NCBI GenBank assembly: GCA_900315105.1
Contig: OMXX01000031.1
Coordinates: forward strand, 1 to 35,125
Length of the DNA: 35,125 nt
Direction of reading: 5' to 3'
Source of the DNA: an uncultured Prevotellaceae bacterium
Lineage (GTDB): Bacteria > Bacteroidota > Bacteroidia > Bacteroidales > Bacteroidaceae
The notes below the pieces were generated by a model that ran no database searches, was not told where the DNA came from, and saw only the letters and a list, made by a program, of their open reading frames with translations. Positions 1-8,836 of the stretch are shown here, piece after piece. A program made the position numbers and the translations under genes. Within the stretch, counting starts at the first letter, position 1. Each line of letters begins with the position of its first letter.

Positions 1-99
1 CCTAACGGACTGCCCTATTAGGTATCGCTCCTTCAGAGCTCTTTCAACCACATGATAGTCAACAATATACAACTGAATAAATTCGTCGAACTCACGTTA
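1..99. repeat. Left copies of two dispersed repeats, inverted relative to the right end
   Basis: Bases 1-23 are the reverse complement of 35074-35096, and bases 80-99 are the reverse complement of 35027-35046. Both pairs are perfect, and the order of the two motifs is mirrored at the two ends. The 80-99 motif has the core TTCGTCGAA and recurs imperfectly at 18127, 26743, 26841 and 31109. No gene or promoter was recognised in bases 1-124. Confidence 0.7.
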
Positions 100-124
100 T
101 TATAATTTTTCCCCAAAAGCACTT

Positions 125-1804
125 ATGCTAAGAACCCTTTTCTTTATACTCGCGATATTGACATTCTGCCCATCGCCCTCCAGCTCCCTCTCTACGGGAG
201 AGGGCGGGGGGAGAGGCCGTAGTGCTGAGGCCTTGGGCCTCCACCCCTGGCAAGGCAAGCGCGTAGCCTATTTCGGCGACTCAATCACCGACCCACGCAA
301 CAAGGCATCGAAGAAGAAATACTGGACCTTCCTTCAGGAATGGCTCGGCATAACGCCATACGTCTATGCCCGTAGCGGACGTATGTGGGATGATATTCCG
401 CGTCAGGCTGAGGAGTGCATGAAAGAGCATGGCGATTCCGTGGATGCAATCATTATCTTCATGGGCACTAACGACTATAACAACGGCGTGAAGATAGGCG
501 AATGGTACACGGAGAAAGAGGAGGAGGTAATGTACGGTCACGGACAGCCCAAGACGATGACCAAGCGTAAGCGCCAGTATATGTGCATGGATAAGGACAC
601 GTATCGCGGACGTATCAATATCGCTCTCGACAAGGTGAAGCGAATGTACCCCGACAAGCAGATTGTGCTCCTCACGCCTATACACCGCCAGAATTTCCAT
701 GCCAACGACAAGAACTGGCAATGCTCCGAGGACTATACCAACCAATGCGGCATCTATCTCAAGGAATATGTTGATGCCGTCAAGGAGGCTTCAAACATCT
801 GGGCTGTGCCTGTCATTGATATGAATGCCCTGTGCGGCCTCTACCCTATGGCTGACGAATATGCCAAGTTCTTCAAGGATGCCGAAACCGACCGTCTTCA
901 TCCTAACGACCTCGGTCATGAGCGAATGGCAAAGACCTTGATGCAGCAGTTGCTTGTCCTTCCCGTCTTCGATGCTCCCAAGAAGGCATCTGTCTTTGGC
1001 AAGATATACCATAACCGAATGGACGACCTCACATGGGAAAACGAGTGGTGCGCCTATCGCATGTATGGTCCTGCCGTACAGAAATCAGGACAGAAACTGT
1101 TCGGATATGATATCTGGGTAAAGAACACACACGATACTATCGTTGACCTCCGCTACCGTCTTCACATGCCACCAAAGGGCGTGAAGATGAAGTCTTTCCA
1201 CGAGGACTGGGGCAACGGTATGGACTGCTATGCCGTAGGTGCAAGTCTTGGCTGTTGCACACCTGCCTTGCTTGATACCGACGGAAAGATTATCTTCCCT
1301 TGGAGTTGGGAGAAATGCGAGTTTATGGAGCAGACACCAGAGCGCCTGAAGATGCACGTCACCCTAAAGCCTGTTGGCTACAAGCTTCAGAATGGCGATT
1401 CCATTCATTATACAGAGCATAGGATAATATCAGTGGAAAAAGGCAAGCGATTCAATACGTGCGAGGTATGGTATGAAGGTCTCGACCGCAAGATGCAGAT
1501 TGCCGTGGGCATCGTTGTGCACAAGGAGAACCCCAAAGTCTATGCTGACAAGAAATACCACTACATAGCCTACGAGGACTATCAAGACCCCACTATGGTG
1601 AAGAAAGACGGCTCAGATGGCATTATCTACATAGGAGCAAGATGTCCTGAGGCAACAAAGTTCAAGCATGAGCAGGATCATCTCCTTGCTATCGCCACCC
1701 TTAATCCCGGTCAGCATTACACCTATCAGTTTGCAGCTGCTTGGAGTAAATTCGATGTGCATAGCTTTGAAGAGTGGAAGGCTATTCTTGAGAAACAAGA
1801 CTAA
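125..1804 (+). CDS. Secreted SGNH/GDSL hydrolase with C-terminal DUF4861-like domain
   Basis: A 559-residue secreted protein. Residues 1-22 form a signal peptide. Residues about 45-280 are an SGNH hydrolase domain with block I YFGDSITD, a GTNDY block and the catalytic D-x-x-H in DRLHPNDLGH. Residues about 290-559 resemble DUF4861 (ENEWCAYRMYGPA, GYDIWVK, GNGMDCYAVG), a domain found in Bacteroidetes polysaccharide-degrading contexts. I infer a carbohydrate esterase removing acetyl or similar groups; the substrate cannot be read. Residues about 17-39 (PSPSSSLSTGEGGGRGR...) are encoded by a GC-rich dispersed palindrome at 173-218, inserted in frame between the signal peptide and the catalytic domain. 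The stop codon overlaps that of the convergent next gene. No promoter was found in the 124 bases upstream. Confidence 0.85.
   Translation: MLRTLFFILAILTFCPSPSSSLSTGEGGGRGRSAEALGLHPWQGKRVAYFGDSITDPRNKASKKKYWTFLQEWLGITPYVYARSGRMWDDIPRQAEECMKEHGDSVDAIIIFMGTNDYNNGVKIGEWYTEKEEEVMYGHGQPKTMTKRKRQYMCMDKDTYRGRINIALDKVKRMYPDKQIVLLTPIHRQNFHANDKNWQCSEDYTNQCGIYLKEYVDAVKEASNIWAVPVIDMNALCGLYPMADEYAKFFKDAETDRLHPNDLGHERMAKTLMQQLLVLPVFDAPKKASVFGKIYHNRMDDLTWENEWCAYRMYGPAVQKSGQKLFGYDIWVKNTHDTIVDLRYRLHMPPKGVKMKSFHEDWGNGMDCYAVGASLGCCTPALLDTDGKIIFPWSWEKCEFMEQTPERLKMHVTLKPVGYKLQNGDSIHYTEHRIISVEKGKRFNTCEVWYEGLDRKMQIAVGIVVHKENPKVYADKKYHYIAYEDYQDPTMVKKDGSDGIIYIGARCPEATKFKHEQDHLLAIATLNPGQHYTYQFAAAWSKFDVHSFEEWKAILEKQD
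173..218 (+). repeat. GC-rich palindromic dispersed element, copy 1 (inside coding sequence)
   Basis: The core CCCTCTC-TACGG-GAGAGGG forms a hairpin and is followed by CGGGGGGAGAGGCC. Related copies lie at 20371-20410 (opposite orientation), 20464-20546 (interrupted) and 25433-25483. This copy is translated in frame as part of the SGNH hydrolase N-terminus. Confidence 0.8.
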
Positions 1805-2286
1805 TACTCATCATATTTCGGTTCAGGAAATAATTTGCGTATGTAGTCTTCAAATTTATCAGACAGACGATATAATATATCTTTGGTAGAATTCCAAACA
1901 ATACCATTGCTGAAATAAATGATTTCACATTTGGAATTACCATAGTCAAGAATGATTTTTCCGCGTACATCAATCTTTGGATATCTTTCTATTCGCATTT
2001 TCTCTCCTTTCGAAGTTATTTTTATTGTATCAGGAAGATGCGGTTGAGATATCGTATCACAAAGAGTTGATATAATGCCATTAAGAACTGCCAAGGAGTC
2101 GCTATCATCAATCCTTATATTATTGTACTTTCCATAATAGGATTCATCATACCACTTAGGTTTTATACTCGCTACGGTCATTATATCAAAATCATAATAA
2201 TCGACTTCTGCCGATTTAGGAATCTGGCTAAATGCCACAGAATGCCATAATAGGCATAAAACAAAAATTAATAGCCTCATAATCAT
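1801..2286 (-). CDS. Small exported protein of unknown function
   Basis: A 161-residue protein with an N-terminal signal peptide (MIMRLLIFVLCLLWHSVAFSQ) and a mature part of about 140 residues rich in D, Y and I. I do not recognise a family. A strong Bacteroidetes-type promoter lies just upstream (2301-2332), which supports a real gene. The stop TAG at 1801-1803 shares two bases with the TAA of the convergent SGNH gene (1802-1804), so the two genes have no intergenic space and no terminator between them. The region is AT-rich compared with the housekeeping block and is typical of an accessory gene. Confidence 0.65.
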   Translation of the reverse strand: MIMRLLIFVLCLLWHSVAFSQIPKSAEVDYYDFDIMTVASIKPKWYDESYYGKYNNIRIDDSDSLAVLNGIISTLCDTISQPHLPDTIKITSKGEKMRIERYPKIDVRGKIILDYGNSKCEIIYFSNGIVWNSTKDILYRLSDKFEDYIRKLFPEPKYDEY

Positions 2287-2300
2287 TGATTATTTTACGG

Positions 2301-2332
2301 CAAAAGTAAACAAAAAAAGCTAATACAACAAA
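2301..2332 (-). promoter_or_regulatory. Bacteroidetes-type promoter for the 161-aa exported protein
   Basis: On the minus strand there is TTTG (2332-2329), a 20-nt spacer and TACTTTTG (2308-2301). This fits the -33 TTTG / -7 TAnnTTTG consensus known for Bacteroidetes. The start codon at 2286 follows closely, giving a short leader. Confidence 0.8.
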
Positions 2333-2349
2333 GGAAAACACGAGAAAAA

Positions 2350-3081
2350 TCATTTCATTACGTTAAGCATATTCTGTAAAATACTATCATCAGCCTTGAA
2401 AGTGAAAGAAATTGAACTCTGGGGCATCTCACAGTCATCCATCTCTACCTTTACTTTATTGCCTTTACAAAGATGTAACCAAACAAATGAATAAGAAATA
2501 CTGTTGATTGTGATATCATTGCCTTTTTCTAAAAACATACTGATATCCCGACAAACCTCCTTCTGTTCAAAATCGTACAAAAAGAACGACTTGTTTACTT
2601 CCATTTGGCTATCTTTATAATTAAGTCGGAAATCTGTATAACCACTCTGTTCCCCAGTCTTTATAATATTGAATTTCGGGAAAGAACAAACAGTATAGAT
2701 TGTTTCATCTATACCAGCATCCACGATTTGGATATTCTCCAACTGATAAGTAGAAAACGTGAAACATGCCTTACATGAATATGTTTCAGAAGAAACATTT
2801 ATGCAGCACACAATATACGGACTTTTTTCATCCAACGAAAGAGACAATGAGCATTTTTTGTTATCTGTTTCCCATAGTATTCCCTTAACATTCCCATTCA
2901 CACATTCTTTGATTTGCTTCTTCAAGCATTCTATCTCATTGTTAGTCAATAAGATTTTATCATGAAAAAGAAACAGATCCTTTTCTATGTAAATATGCAC
3001 AACACAATCATCGTTCTTTGATTCATAGATAAAAGAAACGTGACCTTTCTGATTTATATCTTCTAACAAAATCTTTTTCAT
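2350..3081 (-). CDS. Hypothetical cytoplasmic protein
   Basis: A 243-residue protein without signal peptide or membrane segment. It consists of alternating beta-like stretches (HVSFIYES, CVVHIYIEKDLFLFHDKI) with a short helical segment LTNNEIECLKKQIKECVNG near residue 50. I do not recognise a family. The overall style (soluble, beta-rich, AT-rich orphan) resembles small immunity-like proteins of polymorphic toxin loci, but that is only a resemblance. A possible -7 box lies at 3130-3123. It is followed by the 161-aa exported protein on the same strand after 63 nt, which has its own promoter. Confidence 0.6.
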   Translation of the reverse strand: MKKILLEDINQKGHVSFIYESKNDDCVVHIYIEKDLFLFHDKILLTNNEIECLKKQIKECVNGNVKGILWETDNKKCSLSLSLDEKSPYIVCCINVSSETYSCKACFTFSTYQLENIQIVDAGIDETIYTVCSFPKFNIIKTGEQSGYTDFRLNYKDSQMEVNKSFFLYDFEQKEVCRDISMFLEKGNDITINSISYSFVWLHLCKGNKVKVEMDDCEMPQSSISFTFKADDSILQNMLNVMK

Positions 3082-3122
3082 TGGAGGATATTAAGTATTC
3101 TACTATTTATTATTTAAGACCA

Positions 3123-3130
3123 CAAATATA
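3123..3130 (-). promoter_or_regulatory. Possible -7 box upstream of the 243-aa protein
   Basis: TATATTTG on the minus strand matches TAnnTTTG and lies about 40 nt before the start codon. No clear TTTG is found at the expected -33 distance (only TTGG at 3150-3147), so this is weaker than the other promoters here. Confidence 0.4.
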
Positions 3131-3286
3131 CAACTTTTCTACGAAACCAACTCATTCGTAAGTAAAAAAAGCGCAGAAATCAGAATATTATGCCGTATTT
3201 GTTCTATTTGACGAATAAAATAACAGAAATATACTACTTTTAAGAACCCTCTTGCAATTAAATTACTATCTTAATCTCCCTACGAG

Positions 3287-3358
3287 GGTGTGTGTAAAAA
3301 ATGTTTGACTATTTGACCATTTGACCTAAAAAGGCTCTCGCTTCACAATGAAGAGCCT
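3287..3358 (-). repeat. Hairpin plus 8-nt repeat element, left copy
   Basis: Read on the minus strand, a 7-bp hairpin (arms 3352-3358 and 3332-3338) is followed by TTTTT and then by GGTCAAAT-type 8-nt repeats (about 3326-3287). The part after the T-run is nearly identical, inverted, to 5441-5485, which also follows a hairpin with a different stem sequence. The hairpin plus T-run resembles a rho-independent terminator. The element sits upstream of the 243-aa gene and reads towards it. Confidence 0.6.
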
Positions 3359-3622
3359 CAATCTCAAGATACAGAAAAAAGTCAATCACAACCTTAACGC
3401 TAGCGGTTTTATTGTTTTTGTCTTATTTATAGCTTACCAATATTCTAATTTTCGATGGAAAGTAAGTTATATTGATTTACGGGCAGTAATAATTCCTGAT
3501 AAATCCAAATTTCCACATGACTTTTTCTCGTTCATTTTCAAAGGCTAACCAGAATAATTAATAGTCCCACCCAACAGAGCATATCCAGACGGGGGTACTA
3601 TGTCTGAAATGAGATACTCTAA

Positions 3623-4205
3623 CACAAAAATCCTTATTGTTACCCGTTACTGCTAGGTTAGAAATGCCGTTGTACTTTCGTTCTGCCTTCGCTATGCCTT
3701 CGTTCTGCCTTCGCTTTTAGGGTTAATTGATGAACGGACTTGAAACGGACCTGAAACGGACCTGGAACGGACTTACAACGGAACTACATCGGAGGGAGTT
3801 GAAAGCTCACGCAGAATCTCGTTGAAGCCTGTATTTAGTTTTGGGGATGGCTTTGGAATGTTTTTCACATTTTTACATTGCTTTTCAAGCATACTGAATA
3901 AGCAGAATCAGCCAGAAATTTATGCTTATTGTTATGTTATTGAGACTATCAGCTGCCCATATTTTGCTCTCTAATTTTGTATAACAGCCTCATTATCTTT
4001 ACCTTACAAAGATCAATGGCACGCTCAACAAGCAAGCAAAATCCCGATCGATAACGGGTAACGGGTAACAATAAGGATTTTAGTGTATGGCCAAATTTTA
4101 CTGAATTATTCTAAGGAGTTTATATACCTTATTATATATAGAAATAATAAATATGGGCAGCAGCTTACACTATTTTTCTTATTGTTACCCGTTACCTGTT
4201 ATCGA
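3623..4205. repeat. Three copies of a TTATTGTTACCCGTTAC repeat in alternating orientation
   Basis: The 28-nt stretch 3623-3650 is the near-perfect reverse complement of 4058-4085. The stretch 4178-4205 is the reverse complement of 4048-4075 with one mismatch. The inner part has a 7-nt period (TAACGGG TAACGGG TAACAAT). The 3082-4467 gap is otherwise without a credible gene; the short frames in it show no recognisable protein features. Confidence 0.75.
3677..3798 (+). repeat. Two adjacent 11-nt-period repeat arrays
   Basis: Bases 3677-3720 are four exact-length units of 11 nt (TTCGTTCTGCC, TTCGCTATGCC, TTCGTTCTGCC, TTCGCTTTTAG). Bases 3733-3798 are six 11-nt units beginning AACGGA or ATCGGA (for example AACGGACTTGA, AACGGACCTGA). 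Related words recur at 27181-27224, 27239-27282 and 31197-31218. Confidence 0.85.
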
Positions 4206-4467
4206 CACGTTTTCAGGGATTATGTTGGCACAACAGATTCTATTAGGGGCAACCCATATCTGCCATAATCCACTCTCCTGATTTGAAAGCATTTTTCATT
4301 TTCGTTTATTTGCCTCCATTGTAGATCCATTTCAAGTCCGTTCCCTACGCCCCTTCCAACTCCCCAGAAAGGGAGGGATTAAAGATCGTACTATAGGCTA
4401 TTGAACAATCAAAAGGGCAAGGTAAAGGAATTCAAACTTATGATTTATTCACTTCATTATCAACAAT

Positions 4468-4665
4468 TTAAAACCAGGAATCACCAACGCGACCAAATGA
4501 GGGGTTAATATAAAACATCAGGTCACATACTCCGATGTTATCAACATCCGATAACCCATTGGGGAAGGCTGGGTTGGGCTCCCACCTTCGGCGTGACAAG
4601 TTGTTTAGGTGCATAAAAAAGAAAAGTATAATTAGCATTATGCCAATCATACTTTTACTTTCCAA
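4468..4665 (-). other. Repeat-derived open frame, probably not a gene
   Basis: A 65-codon frame whose second half (RRRWEPNPAFPNGLSDVDNI...) lies over a mosaic of repeat-like DNA. It includes the imperfect palindrome TCCGATGTT-ATC-AACATC (4531-4546) that also occurs, as a perfect palindrome, at 20500-20520 inside another repeat. The first 20 codons are hydrophobic and could look like a membrane anchor. I regard the frame as a by-product of the repeat, with a small chance of a short expressed peptide. Confidence 0.35.
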
Positions 4666-4686
4666 AATTTCATAACACCGGACACA

Positions 4687-5193
4687 TCATCCATGTCTTA
4701 GTCTTTTTCCGAATATTTCACATACCAACTTTCTCTCGCCATCACTATAAAGTCTTACGTTTTCCCAATGGAAACTATCGGTTGTGATATCTGAGAAAAT
4801 CCAATATGCGTTTTCTTCAGAAAGTACCTTCCCAACTAGTTTGTCGCCCTGTTTGGTGAAACACAGTCTTTTCATAGAATGGTCGCAGGTATATACGACA
4901 TCATAATATCCTTCTGCTTTGTTGAACATTCTGAATGATGATCCATATTCGCCGTCAGGTTGCGGCTCAATCTCTTTGGTGGCTCTTGATGGGAAAATGA
5001 ATATGTCTTGAATTCCTGCTCCTTCCAATATCCTACGGAAAAGCCATTCTCCCTTAACATGGCGTTTATGACCTTCAGAAGGCTCATCGAAATAATCACA
5101 ATCCCAGTCGCCTAAAAGCGGAGCAAACCAGTCGTATTCGTCTGGTATCCTGTCAGTTTTTTTGCTTAATAATGCTTCTGTAAAACTATCCAT
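4687..5193 (-). CDS. DUF1579/lipocalin-like hypothetical protein
   Basis: A 168-residue soluble protein. The pattern LLGDWDCDYFDEPSEG near residue 28, followed by GEWLFRRILEGAGIQDIFIFPSR, YGSSFRMF and a closing ITTDSFHWENVRLYSDGERK, resembles the beta-barrel DUF1579/lipocalin-like proteins that bind small molecules or have no known role. The assignment is by motif rhythm only. No signal peptide is seen. A good minus-strand promoter is at 5406-5376, leaving a leader of about 175 nt before the start codon. There is no gene partner on the same strand within 1.6 kb downstream. Confidence 0.6.
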   Translation of the reverse strand: MDSFTEALLSKKTDRIPDEYDWFAPLLGDWDCDYFDEPSEGHKRHVKGEWLFRRILEGAGIQDIFIFPSRATKEIEPQPDGEYGSSFRMFNKAEGYYDVVYTCDHSMKRLCFTKQGDKLVGKVLSEENAYWIFSDITTDSFHWENVRLYSDGERKLVCEIFGKRLRHG

Positions 5194-5375
5194 AATATAT
5201 AAATTGTTGATTATCTAAGATATGTTATTTTTATTGATGGCAGATTTTAGTATCTGTATTTTTATAATTGGTTTCATATCTTCTGTTATATTGTTTGGGC
5301 TACTAGTTACTAATCAGTTGAATTGTATTTCTACATCATTTGCTGATATAATGATTCGTTTTTCGACTTCGAATG

Positions 5376-5406
5376 CAAAAGTAGTGATTTTTCTCTACAT
5401 CTCAAA
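5376..5406 (-). promoter_or_regulatory. Promoter reading towards the DUF1579-like gene
   Basis: On the minus strand: TTTG (5406-5403), a 19-nt spacer and TACTTTTG (5383-5376). It faces away from the plus-strand promoter at 5509-5540, so the 5194-5582 gap is a divergent promoter region with the hairpin/8-nt repeat element between the two promoters. Confidence 0.75.
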
Positions 5407-5410
5407 ATAA

Positions 5411-5485
5411 TCTCCCGTGTTTCTGCTTGACACGAGAGTTTTTGGGGTCAAATGGTCAAATAATCAAACATTTTTTAAAGACACC
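5411..5485 (+). repeat. Hairpin plus 8-nt repeat element, right copy
   Basis: A hairpin with arms CTC-C-CGTGT and ACACG-A-GAG (5412-5438) is followed by TTTTT and then GGTCAAAT GGTCAAAT AATCAAAC ATTTTTTA (5446-5477). The segment after the T-run matches the inverse of 3287-3326 with few changes. The element ends about 25 nt before the -33 box of the next gene. Confidence 0.65.
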
Positions 5486-5508
5486 ATTTTGAATTTTTTG
5501 CTCATAAA

Positions 5509-5540
5509 TTTGGCTGAATGGGAGTTTTTTACTACTTTTG
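5509..5540 (+). promoter_or_regulatory. Bacteroidetes-type promoter for the GNAT-like gene
   Basis: TTTG (5509-5512), a 20-nt spacer and TACTTTTG (5533-5540), then CAC. The ATG at 5583 follows after about 42 nt. Confidence 0.85.
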
Positions 5541-5582
5541 CACAATATATAATTAAAAAGTCAAAAATCTGCCTATATAACA

Positions 5583-6728
5583 ATGTCGAATATTGTAATT
5601 AAAACTGTTAGCAATAACAAAGAACTCAAGGAGTTCATCAGATTCCATACCGAACTTTACAAGGATTCTCCAACCGATATCCCATATCTCGAAATGGGTG
5701 AGATGGACACGTTGAGAAGCGACAAGAACCCTGCTTTCGCTTTCTGCGAGGCGGAGTATTATATCGCTTATCGTGACGGGAAGCCTGTGGGACGTATTGC
5801 TGCTATCATCAATAAGCGTGCTAACGAGACATGGGGTCTGAAGGCTGTGCGCTTCGGATGGTTTGACTTCATTGACGACATTGAGGTTTCTACTGCCCTC
5901 ATCAATAAGGTGAAGGAGTATGGCAGGGCTCGCGGATTGGAGAATATTATCGGTCCGCTCGGCTTTACCGATATGGACCGTGAGGGACTTCAGGTAAGCG
6001 GATTTGACTATATGGCTTCTATGCACTCTAACCATAACTTCGCATACTATCAGGAGCACATGGAGAAGATGGGCGGGTTCACGAAGGAGAACGACTGGGT
6101 GCAGCTGGAGATTAAGGTGCCTGATGAGGTTCCTGAGAAATTCGCCAAGGTGGCAGCCATGATTGAGAAGCGCTATAACCTCCGTGCTCGCAAGATGACG
6201 AAGAAGGAGCTTGTTAGCGGTGGTATGGGCAAGAAGTTCTTCGACATCCTGAACACTTGCTATAGCCACCTGTATAACTACTCTCGTCTTGACGATGCGC
6301 AGGTTGACGACCTTATAAAGAACTATATATCACTTGCCGACCTGAACCTCATCACTATCGTGGTTGATGATAACAGGGATGGTGAGATGGTGGGATTCGG
6401 TGTCAGCTTCCCTTCTTTCTCTGAGGCATTGAAGAAGACGAAGAACGGCAAGCTGCTGCCTTTCGGATGGTATCATCTGCTGAAGGCTCTGAAGTTCCAC
6501 GACACGAAGACCGTTGACCTTCTGCTTTGCGGCGTGCTTCCGGAATACAGGGCAAAGGGTGCCAATGCCCTCATCTTCAACGACCTCATACAATGGTATC
6601 AGAAGTATGGTTTCGAGAAGGCTCTCGCCCTGCCGATGATGGAGACAAACGAAGGTGTGCTCGGACAATGGCAGTACCTCGACTCAAGAGAGGTTATGAG
6701 GCTGAGGAGCTATACTTCAAAGTTGTAG
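5583..6728 (+). CDS. GNAT-fold N-acyltransferase-like protein
   Basis: A 381-residue cytoplasmic protein. The N-terminal part contains CEAEYYIAYRDGKPVGRIAAIIN, the typical GNAT beta-strand pair, and GLENIIGPLGFTDMDREGL. The C-terminal part has LLLCGVLPEYRAKGANALIFNDLIQW, which looks like the acetyl-CoA-binding V-x-P-x-x-R/K-x-x-G segment of a second GNAT fold. This suggests a tandem-GNAT protein of a family widespread in Bacteroidetes and usually called hypothetical; the substrate is unknown. It has its own strong promoter. The stop TAG is the first triplet of a 7-nt repeat array (6726-6802) that fills the gap to parE. Confidence 0.75.
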   Translation: MSNIVIKTVSNNKELKEFIRFHTELYKDSPTDIPYLEMGEMDTLRSDKNPAFAFCEAEYYIAYRDGKPVGRIAAIINKRANETWGLKAVRFGWFDFIDDIEVSTALINKVKEYGRARGLENIIGPLGFTDMDREGLQVSGFDYMASMHSNHNFAYYQEHMEKMGGFTKENDWVQLEIKVPDEVPEKFAKVAAMIEKRYNLRARKMTKKELVSGGMGKKFFDILNTCYSHLYNYSRLDDAQVDDLIKNYISLADLNLITIVVDDNRDGEMVGFGVSFPSFSEALKKTKNGKLLPFGWYHLLKALKFHDTKTVDLLLCGVLPEYRAKGANALIFNDLIQWYQKYGFEKALALPMMETNEGVLGQWQYLDSREVMRLRSYTSKL

Positions 6729-6802
6729 GTTAGAGGTTAGAGGTTAGAGGTTAGGGTTTAGAGGTTAGAGGTTAGAGTTTAGAGGTTAGAGTTTAGGGTT
6801 TA
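6726..6802 (+). repeat. 7-nt tandem repeat, 11 units, between the GNAT-like gene and parE
   Basis: Eleven contiguous 7-nt units of the form GAGGTTA / GAGTTTA / GGGTTTA. The first unit (TAGGTTA) contains the stop codon of the upstream gene. The array ends 17 nt before the parE start. A six-unit array of the same word follows parE. Confidence 0.9.
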
Positions 6803-6819
6803 GAGAAAAATAGAAAACT

Positions 6820-8790
6820 ATGAGCGAAGAAATCATAGATAAAAAACAGATAGAGGAGACTGTACAGTACAACGACGATAACATCACCCATCTGAGTGAC
6901 GTTGACCATATCCGTACCCGTCCGGGTATGTATATCGGACGTCTCGGTGACGGTTCTCACACAGAGGATGGTATCTACGTTCTTCTCAAGGAGGCTATCG
7001 ACAACTCTATTGACGAGTTCCGTATGAATGCGGGCAAGCGCATCGAGGTGGATATCACCGATAACAAATGCGTGAGCTTGCGCGACTATGGCCGTGGCAT
7101 TCCGCAGGGTAAGATGATTGAGGCTGTGAGCCAGTTGAATACCGGCGGTAAGTACGACTCAAAGGCTTTCAAGAAGTCGGTCGGCATGAACGGCGTGGGT
7201 ATAAAGGCTGTCAACTTCCTCAGTACCCACTTCGAGGTTCGCTCATATCGTGACGGAATGGTGAGGACGGCAAAGTTCGAGAGGGGTAAGCTCGTTGACG
7301 ACACCACCGTTCCTACAGAGGACGAGAACGGCACATACATATACTTTGAGCCGGACGATACCCTGTTCCACAACTACAGCTTCCATGACGACATCATAGA
7401 GACCATGCTCAGGAACTACACGTATCTGAACACGGGGCTCACGATTATGTATAACGGCAGGAGGATTATCTCACGCAACGGACTTGAGGATCTTCTGAAA
7501 GACAATATGACAAGCGATGCCCTCTACCCTATCATTCACATCAAGGGCGAGGACATAGAGATTGCGTTTACCCACACCAACCAGTATGGTGAGGAGTACC
7601 ATTCATTCGTTAACGGACAGCATACCACACAGGGAGGTACTCACCAGAGTGCCTTCAAGGAGCATATCGCAAAGACCATCAAGGAGTTCTCAAACAAGAA
7701 CTTTGAGTATGGCGACATCCGTACAGGTCTTGTGGCTGCCATTGCCGTGAACGTAGAGGAGCCGATGTTCGAGTCACAGACAAAGATCAAACTCGGTTCG
7801 CTGAATATGTCGCCTGACGGCGTTTCCGTGAATAAATATGTAGGTGATTTCATCAAGCAGGAGGTTGACAACTATCTGCACCGTAATCCTGACATTGCGG
7901 AAATCATCATACAGAAGATTACCGAGAGTGAGAAAGAGCGCAAGGCTATGGCTGGCGTTACAAAGCTTGCACGTGAACGTGCGAAGAAGGCTAATCTGCA
8001 TAACCGTAAGCTGCGCGACTGCCGTATCCATTATTCTGACGTGAAGAACGACCGCAAGGAAGAGTCAAGCATATTCATCACAGAGGGTGACTCTGCGAGC
8101 GGAAGTATCACAAAGAGCCGTGACGTGAACACACAGGCTGTGTTCTCCCTTCGCGGTAAGCCACTCAACTGCTACGGCTTGACAAAGAAGGTGGTATATG
8201 AGAATGAGGAGTTCAATCTTCTTCAGGCAGCTCTCGACATAGAGGACGGTCTCGACGGCCTTAGATATAATAAGGTGATAGTGGCTACCGATGCCGATGT
8301 GGACGGTATGCACATCCGACTCCTTATTATAACGTTCTTCCTTCAGTTCTTCCCCGACCTTATAAAGAAAGGTCACGTGTATGTATTGCAGACACCATTG
8401 TTCCGTGTGCGCAACAAGCGTGCGAAGATAAAGAACAAGAAGGTGATTGCCGCTGAGGACGAGAAGCTCAAGGCAAGAGGTGAGAAGCAGAAGGACTATA
8501 TCACACGCTACTGCTATAGCGATGAGGAAAGAATACAGGCTATACAAGAGTTGGGACCAGACCCTGAGATTACACGATTCAAGGGACTTGGCGAGATATC
8601 TCCAGACGAGTTTGCGGGTTTCATAGGTCCGGACATACGTCTTGAGCAGGTAACTCTGCACAAGGGCGATGAGGTGGAGAAGCTCCTTGCATACTACATG
8701 GGCAAGAACACGATGGAGCGTCAGAACTTCATTATTGACAACCTTGTCATAGAAGAAGACATTCCGGAGGAAGAAGAGATATACGATTAA
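6820..8790 (+). CDS. parE: DNA topoisomerase IV subunit B (ParE)
   Basis: A 656-residue ATPase subunit of type II topoisomerase, which partners ParC to decatenate chromosomes. The GHKL ATPase domain comes first ([27 protein letters not shown] near residues 55-120). It is followed by the transducer domain, the TOPRIM domain ([10 protein letters not shown], then [14 protein letters not shown]) and the closing [10 protein letters not shown] motif. The TOPRIM sequence [14 protein letters not shown] and the [11 protein letters not shown] motif fit ParE of Bacteroidetes rather than GyrB (which has GDSAGGSAKQGRD). No parC lies in the window. The gene is bracketed by two 7-nt repeat arrays of the same GGTTAGA word; no separate promoter is visible, so it is probably read through from the gene before it. 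Confidence 0.92.
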   Translation: MSEEIIDKKQIEETVQYNDDNITHLSDVDHIRTRPGMYIGRLGDGSHTEDGIYVLLKEAIDNSIDEFRMNAGKRIEVDITDNKCVSLRDYGRGIPQGKMIEAVSQLNTGGKYDSKAFKKSVGMNGVGIKAVNFLSTHFEVRSYRDGMVRTAKFERGKLVDDTTVPTEDENGTYIYFEPDDTLFHNYSFHDDIIETMLRNYTYLNTGLTIMYNGRRIISRNGLEDLLKDNMTSDALYPIIHIKGEDIEIAFTHTNQYGEEYHSFVNGQHTTQGGTHQSAFKEHIAKTIKEFSNKNFEYGDIRTGLVAAIAVNVEEPMFESQTKIKLGSLNMSPDGVSVNKYVGDFIKQEVDNYLHRNPDIAEIIIQKITESEKERKAMAGVTKLARERAKKANLHNRKLRDCRIHYSDVKNDRKEESSIFITEGDSASGSITKSRDVNTQAVFSLRGKPLNCYGLTKKVVYENEEFNLLQAALDIEDGLDGLRYNKVIVATDADVDGMHIRLLIITFFLQFFPDLIKKGHVYVLQTPLFRVRNKRAKIKNKKVIAAEDEKLKARGEKQKDYITRYCYSDEERIQAIQELGPDPEITRFKGLGEISPDEFAGFIGPDIRLEQVTLHKGDEVEKLLAYYMGKNTMERQNFIIDNLVIEEDIPEEEEIYD

Positions 8791-8828
8791 AGTTTAGAGG
8801 TTAGGGGTTAGAGTTTAGCCTTTAGCCA
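8787..8828 (+). repeat. 7-nt tandem repeat, 6 units, after parE
   Basis: Units TTAAAGT, TTAGAGG, TTAGGGG, TTAGAGT, TTAGCCT, TTAGCCA. The parE stop codon lies inside the first unit and the next ATG (8837) follows after 8 nt. Confidence 0.85.
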
Positions 8829-8836
8829 AATGAAAT

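Noticed and set aside
3348..4268. Short plus-strand frames at 3348-3548 and 4083-4268
   Set aside because: They overlap the hairpin element and the inverted repeats, lack protein-like composition and have no promoter.
5222..5602. Short hydrophobic frames at 5222-5410 and 5417-5602
   Set aside because: They lie over the divergent promoters and the hairpin element; AT-rich DNA gives hydrophobic translations by chance.
6726..6802. Telomere-like sequence (TTAGGG-type)
   Set aside because: The units are degenerate 7-mers inside a gene block of a bacterial chromosome, and similar arrays with other words occur elsewhere in the window.
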